IMG/VR virus record: IMGVR_UViG_3300032050_000533
Span: 1-31,469 of that record
Source: a virus
Direction: 5' to 3' (one strand)
Length of the DNA stretch: 31,469 bases
This document shows, in pieces, positions 28,621 to 31,469 of the stretch. Numbering within the stretch: the first letter of the stretch is position 1; every line of letters starts with the position of its first letter. The notes below the pieces were generated by a model that saw nothing but the letters and a program-made list of their open reading frames with translations, was not told the origin of the DNA and searched no databases. Position numbers and translations under genes: made by a program.

Positions 28621-29586
28621 TTATAGGACTTTGCCGTTATGTATACGTTTGTTCCTTACTTCGAAGTTTTGCCCATCAATATCAATTAATGCCATACCCC
28701 AATTCCATTTATTGATAGGCAAGTATGCAGGATGCAACTCACAAAGGCAACCAAGTGACCATGTTGTAGTTATTTCTCCATTCATATTGCTTTCCGTATG
28801 CTCACTGGTCTGATGGTTATGTCCTTGCATAGCAGATACCTTACCCTTCAAAAATAGACCTCTTGCAATGTTTACTGGACTAAAGACTGAACCTCCGAAC
28901 TCATGACCATGAATAATGTTCAAGTCACCTGCTTTCATTATTCGCTTGTCCTTTATTATCTCTATACCTTCTGCCCTTGACTTAATTATGTTCTCAAGTT
29001 CAAACTCCTCTACTCCAACTATCTCGTGTGCCTTCATCCAAAGAAAGTGAAAGTACCTTTCCTCATGGTTGCCAATCTTGAAGTAAATCTTTGCATTGAA
29101 TGTCTTTTTCAAGATATCCATAAACTCTTTGAAAGTCTTTAGTTCGTGTGCAAATGACCTTGCTTTTGGGTCTTTGGCAAACCTTGACAATCCAAAGAAG
29201 TCAAGTGTGTCACCATTCAAAAGAATGGCATCAGGCTTCTCATCTTTTGCATAATCGAATGTGCAAGTTAAAGCATCTATGGAATGATAAGGTATATGGA
29301 TGTCGGATAATACCAGTAACCTCTTAGCATCAAGATTGTAAGGTTCATAAACTGCTTCATCCGATTGAGGAAGGTTGTAGGGATTCCTTGGTCTTTCTTC
29401 AATGTCTTTTCTTATTGCGGTCCTTGACCCACTTTTACCTTCAATGCTTCTCAAAGCAGTCCTTGCCGTATCAAGTGAATTAAAAAGCAAAGGATTATCC
29501 TTGTAGATAATCCTTGCAAGTTTCATCGTTGGCATATCCCACCCATACTTCTCACGATATTCAACGCACGTTTGTACTTTTGTCAT
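28621..29586 (-). CDS. calcineurin-like metallophosphoesterase
   Basis: 321 aa, ATG at 29586, overlapping the endolysin stop by ATGA. After a ~85-aa helical N-terminal region come the metal-binding motifs: 'LSDIHIPYH' (Asp95, His97), 'NGDTLDFF' (Asp126), 'GNHEER' (Asn173, His174), 'IHGHEF' (His226, His228) and 'GHNHQT' (His256, His258). This is the complete set for a di-metal phosphoesterase. The N-terminal part with 'TARTALRSIEGKSGSR' looks like a small helical DNA-binding-like region. Possible roles are nucleic-acid or nucleotide phosphoester hydrolysis; the substrate is unknown. Confidence 0.85.
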   Translation of the reverse strand: MTKVQTCVEYREKYGWDMPTMKLARIIYKDNPLLFNSLDTARTALRSIEGKSGSRTAIRKDIEERPRNPYNLPQSDEAVYEPYNLDAKRLLVLSDIHIPYHSIDALTCTFDYAKDEKPDAILLNGDTLDFFGLSRFAKDPKARSFAHELKTFKEFMDILKKTFNAKIYFKIGNHEERYFHFLWMKAHEIVGVEEFELENIIKSRAEGIEIIKDKRIMKAGDLNIIHGHEFGGSVFSPVNIARGLFLKGKVSAMQGHNHQTSEHTESNMNGEITTTWSLGCLCELHPAYLPINKWNWGMALIDIDGQNFEVRNKRIHNGKVL

Positions 29587-30026
29587 TTAAAATAAAGATT
29601 TGCTTCTGCCTCCCTTCGCCTTGTAAGTCCTGCAAGAACCTTGCCTCCTGCCTTGTTCCACTTTAGGAATTCATCCTTTATTGTTGCATCATTGTGATTA
29701 GCAATAACCTTCTTCAACAAGGTTGACTTCTGAAGATTTGCTATTCCACAATTATATGCAAAGGAAACTAATGCACCGAATTGGTTTGGGGTTATATGCG
29801 ATGGCACTAATTTTGCAACCTTACCTGCAAAGTCACTTGCAATGAGTTCAAAGAGTTGCTCTGCTTTCTCTTGGGTGATAACGTGACCAGGCATTACTGG
29901 TTTACCATCCTCATAGAATGTATTGCCGTAACCGATAGTCCACTTCATTGCAGAGCATTGGTATGCTTTCAACTTGCACCCTTCAAATGCTTTAATCAGG
30001 TCCGCACCTTCCTTGTTAAGTTTCAT
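29583..30026 (-). CDS. endolysin, GH24 (T4-type) lysozyme
   Basis: 147 aa, ATG at 30026. The catalytic region is 'IKAFEGCKLKAYQC' then 'MKWTIGYGNT': Glu15, Cys24 and Thr30 correspond to the Glu/Asp-or-Cys/Thr triad of phage lysozymes with the usual spacing (8 and 5 residues). The C-terminal half has 'NQFGALVSFAYNCG' and 'AGLTRRREAEANLYF', also standard. No signal peptide is present, so it probably needs holin-mediated exit. It overlaps the spanin-like gene upstream and the phosphoesterase downstream by ATGA. Confidence 0.93.
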   Translation of the reverse strand: MKLNKEGADLIKAFEGCKLKAYQCSAMKWTIGYGNTFYEDGKPVMPGHVITQEKAEQLFELIASDFAGKVAKLVPSHITPNQFGALVSFAYNCGIANLQKSTLLKKVIANHNDATIKDEFLKWNKAGGKVLAGLTRRREAEANLYFK

Positions 30027-30514
30027 ATTTTAGATTTAATGTATAATGCTACTGCTATGATTGCAAGTATAAAAAACAACCATAATTGCCTTTGTTTTGC
30101 TTTTGCTTTCCATTCTATCACCTGTCCCGTTAAACGTGCTGAATCGGTCTGCAATAACCTCACACGGGCATTATCAACAATGAAGGACTTTATGGTATCA
30201 TGAATGGTGATAGACTTGGTGATGTCTCTTGTTTTCCACTTAGTGATGTAGGTTGTATCATTGAGGACATAAGTATCAGTAAGTGTATCAATCCTTACCA
30301 ATGTATCAACCTCAACCAAGGTATCAGACTTTACAATGAATGTAGTGTCTGAAGCACACCATCCACCCTTGACCACCACCTTTGCAACTTCTTCCAACAT
30401 CTCCTGATTGTTGAGAACTCGCTTAACTGGGTTGCACGATGTTAGGCAAAGAAATAACAAAAGCAATGCAATTGCAATGAGCAACAACCTTGGTGCATTA
30501 ATCTTTGTTCTCAT
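30023..30514 (-). CDS. u-spanin-like lipoprotein with C-terminal TM
   Basis: 163 aa, ATG at 30514. An N-terminal lipoprotein signal (LLLIAIALLLLFLCLTSC, lipobox LTSC with Cys27) is followed by an ectodomain rich in DT repeats (DTLVEVDTLVRIDTLTDTYV, 'ITIHDTI'), a predicted helix (LLQTDSARLTGQVIEWKAKA) and a C-terminal TM (QLWLFFILAIIAVALYI) with a basic end. Outer-membrane lipid anchor plus C-terminal inner-membrane TM is the topology of unimolecular spanins (phage T1 gp11), which fuse the two membranes. It overlaps the endolysin start by ATGA. It could instead be a lipoprotein/i-spanin hybrid of different function. Confidence 0.65.
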   Translation of the reverse strand: MRTKINAPRLLLIAIALLLLFLCLTSCNPVKRVLNNQEMLEEVAKVVVKGGWCASDTTFIVKSDTLVEVDTLVRIDTLTDTYVLNDTTYITKWKTRDITKSITIHDTIKSFIVDNARVRLLQTDSARLTGQVIEWKAKAKQRQLWLFFILAIIAVALYIKSKI

Positions 30515-30716
30515 CCTTCTTGAATATTTTCTCAGCAGATGTCAAACCAAGGCAACCAAACGCAAGAGCAGAAACAGAGTAAACAAGTGCTTCACTTGGT
30601 TCAGTTTCGTAGAATGAATTATGGTACATTGTAACGCAGATGATAATCACGCAGATAAAACCACATAACCTTTTCATTGATAGTCTGCCGTTTTCCTCGC
30701 AAAAGAATTGCTTCAT
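30498..30716 (-). CDS. two-TM holin candidate
   Basis: 72 aa from the ATG at 30716 (MKQFFCEENGRLSMKRLCGF), overlapping the upstream stop by ATGA; the upstream in-frame part lies inside the o-spanin-like gene. Two hydrophobic helices (LCGFICVIIICVTMYH and EALVYSVSALAFGCLGLTSA) and a basic/acidic C-terminus (EKIFKKDENKD). The opening 'M-K-x-F-F-x-E-x-N-G-R-x-S-x-x-R' is shared by two-TM phage proteins next to endolysins in Bacteroidota phages. It is probably a class II-like holin. Confidence 0.6.
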   Translation of the reverse strand: MKQFFCEENGRLSMKRLCGFICVIIICVTMYHNSFYETEPSEALVYSVSALAFGCLGLTSAEKIFKKDENKD

Positions 30717-31066
30717 TGATTTTCTGTTGAATCTATTGTTGATATTGAATCGGTAGAGGTTCTTTTCTTGCCCCAAAAATTAGTCTTTTCCTTAATGATG
30801 ATGGTATCCCTTATTGTAATTGTCTTGACTATTTTTGCATCCTCTTTGAGTTTAGCATTTTGCAATTTGATGCTTTGCACATTGGTCAACACTTCCTTCT
30901 CTGCTTTCTCTATTTGCTTGTCAACTTTTGGAAGGAACTTTACAACTGTGTCAATGTGTTCCTTTGATTGCATTAGGATTGTGTCAACCCCATCAAAAAG
31001 GATTTTATCCTCTTTGATAGGGGTTGCACATGATGAAAGAAATAGTATCGCAATTAATCGTTTCAT
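30713..31066 (-). CDS. o-spanin-like small lipoprotein
   Basis: 117 aa, ATG at 31066, overlapping the i-spanin-like stop by ATGA. The signal is very short (MKRLIAILFLSSC) with a lipobox LSSC (Cys13). The mature part is a charged helix (ILMQSKEHIDTVVKFLPKVD, then 'EKAEKEVLTNVQSIKLQNAK', 'LKEDAKIVKTITI') with a Ser/Thr-rich end. Short lipoproteins following a TM/coiled-coil gene fit the o-spanin of an i/o pair. It would be tethered to the outer membrane. Confidence 0.65.
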   Translation of the reverse strand: MKRLIAILFLSSCATPIKEDKILFDGVDTILMQSKEHIDTVVKFLPKVDKQIEKAEKEVLTNVQSIKLQNAKLKEDAKIVKTITIRDTIIIKEKTNFWGKKRTSTDSISTIDSTENQ

Positions 31067-31338
31067 TTGATTTTACCGAGTTCTTGAAGGACTAAGATTT
31101 TAGATGTTGTAGCCGAGAGCAATGAATCAGACCTCTTGAGTTGTATCCCAAGTGCATCTATCTTTGCTTCTAACTTCTCTATCTTTGAACCTTGACTCTC
31201 AATTTGCTCGGTGTACATTAACTTCTGGTCTACATATAAGTAACCAATCGCAATCAATGTAATGAACAGAAAACCTTTTACGGGGTCTTTGCTGAACTGC
31301 TCAAATGAAATCGGTAATGCACTAATTTTTTTATCCAT
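31063..31338 (-). CDS. i-spanin-like TM/coiled-coil protein
   Basis: 91 aa from the ATG at 31338 (MDKKISALPISFEQFSKDPV), which overlaps the 43-aa gene in the motif AATGGATAA. One TM (GFLFITLIAIGYLYV, ~22-36) follows a short cytoplasmic start, and the rest is a periplasmic coiled coil (IESQGSKIEKLEAKIDALGI, 'QLKRSDSLLSATTSKIL'). An N-in/C-out TM plus coiled coil immediately upstream of a short lipoprotein gene is the i-spanin arrangement. It could alternatively be a generic phage membrane protein. Confidence 0.65.
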   Translation of the reverse strand: MDKKISALPISFEQFSKDPVKGFLFITLIAIGYLYVDQKLMYTEQIESQGSKIEKLEAKIDALGIQLKRSDSLLSATTSKILVLQELGKIK

Positions 31339-31462
31339 TTTCGTTTTTCTCTTTTTGGAGTTCTTCTGCAATCTTTTGGTTTACCTCTTGGAGTTGCTTT
31401 TGAATGTACTCTAAGTTAGCGAGCAGGTCATAGGCAGCAGCCTTCATTTCTACAAGTGTCAT
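31331..31462 (-). CDS. 43-aa coiled-coil mini-protein
   Basis: ATG at 31462 opens 43 codons: MTLVEMKAAAYDLLANLEYI, then QKQLQEVNQKIAEELQKEKN and ENG. A continuous amphipathic helix. The pattern 'M-T-x-x-E-M-K-A-A-A-Y-D-x-L-A' recurs in small Bacteroidota phage proteins. Complete within the window; its start is 8 nt from the right edge. Overlaps the i-spanin start by 8 nt, as the 55-aa gene does with the GT2 gene. Function unknown. Confidence 0.8.
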   Translation of the reverse strand: MTLVEMKAAAYDLLANLEYIQKQLQEVNQKIAEELQKEKNENG

Positions 31463-31469
31463 AGTATTT

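Noticed and set aside
1-31469. CRISPR array, integrase or attachment site
   Set aside because: No regularly spaced repeats and no recombinase motifs (tyrosine or serine type) were seen; nothing supports lysogeny.

Overview
The window is a contiguous piece of a tailed, siphovirus-like bacteriophage genome. Every supportable gene lies on the minus strand, so transcription runs from the right edge to the left edge. The host is most likely a member of the Bacteroidota. Three intergenic sites carry the TATCTTTG form of the Bacteroidota -7 element (TAnnTTTG), two of them with a TTTG box 18-19 bp upstream. Genes start in A/T-rich leaders rather than behind Shine-Dalgarno sites, the DNA is AT-rich, and the proteins resemble those of Bacteroidota phages. 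No integrase or CI-type repressor system is visible. The only regulator-like genes are a 56-aa Xre/Cro-type protein and a small sigma-factor-like protein. The left edge cuts a tail-fibre gene, so the genome continues beyond it.

Layout in transcription order (right to left). (1) 31462-28379: lysis and accessory block, with a coiled-coil mini-protein, an i-spanin-like and an o-spanin-like protein, a two-TM holin candidate, a third protein with unimolecular-spanin topology, a GH24 endolysin and a calcineurin-type phosphoesterase, closed by a terminator. (2) 28272-27939: a one-gene unit with its own promoter and terminator. (3) 27919-24262: small early-type genes (two Zn-knuckle mini-proteins, a membrane peptide, an HTH protein), then a recombination set (annealing-protein-like, SSB-like with an acidic tip, PD-(D/E)XK nuclease). 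(4) 24256-21752: a promoter and an unusual two-hairpin leader, then a replisome-organiser-like gene, a partner protein, a VRR-NUC nuclease, a sigma-like factor and a membrane protein. (5) 21746-17782: three glycosyltransferases of different folds, small proteins and a SAM methyltransferase. (6) 17780-16128: terminase small and large subunits. (7) 16071-15677: a second promoter-gene-terminator unit. (8) 15706-15064: a 643-nt noncoding region with a terminator, an atypical tRNA-Leu-like gene and a G-rich stem-loop. (9) 15063-8487: tail module (assembly chaperone with an out-of-frame extension, tail completion protein, two tail-tip-like proteins, tape measure). (10) 8463-2272: head module (XkdF-type protease, scaffold, major capsid, tube/decoration candidate, portal, connector), punctuated by three strong hairpins. 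(11) 2215-1: tail-terminator candidate, a beta-sandwich protein and the cut fibre.

Most genes overlap by ATGA or TAATG or are separated by a few bases, so translation is probably coupled. Several real genes of 28-58 codons sit in the apparent gaps. The two most unusual signals are the leader at 24147-24256, where two hairpins have perfectly complementary 8-nt loops just before a replication gene, and the 15064-15706 noncoding region with its tRNA-like element. All product names come from reading motifs and gene order; no database search was run.
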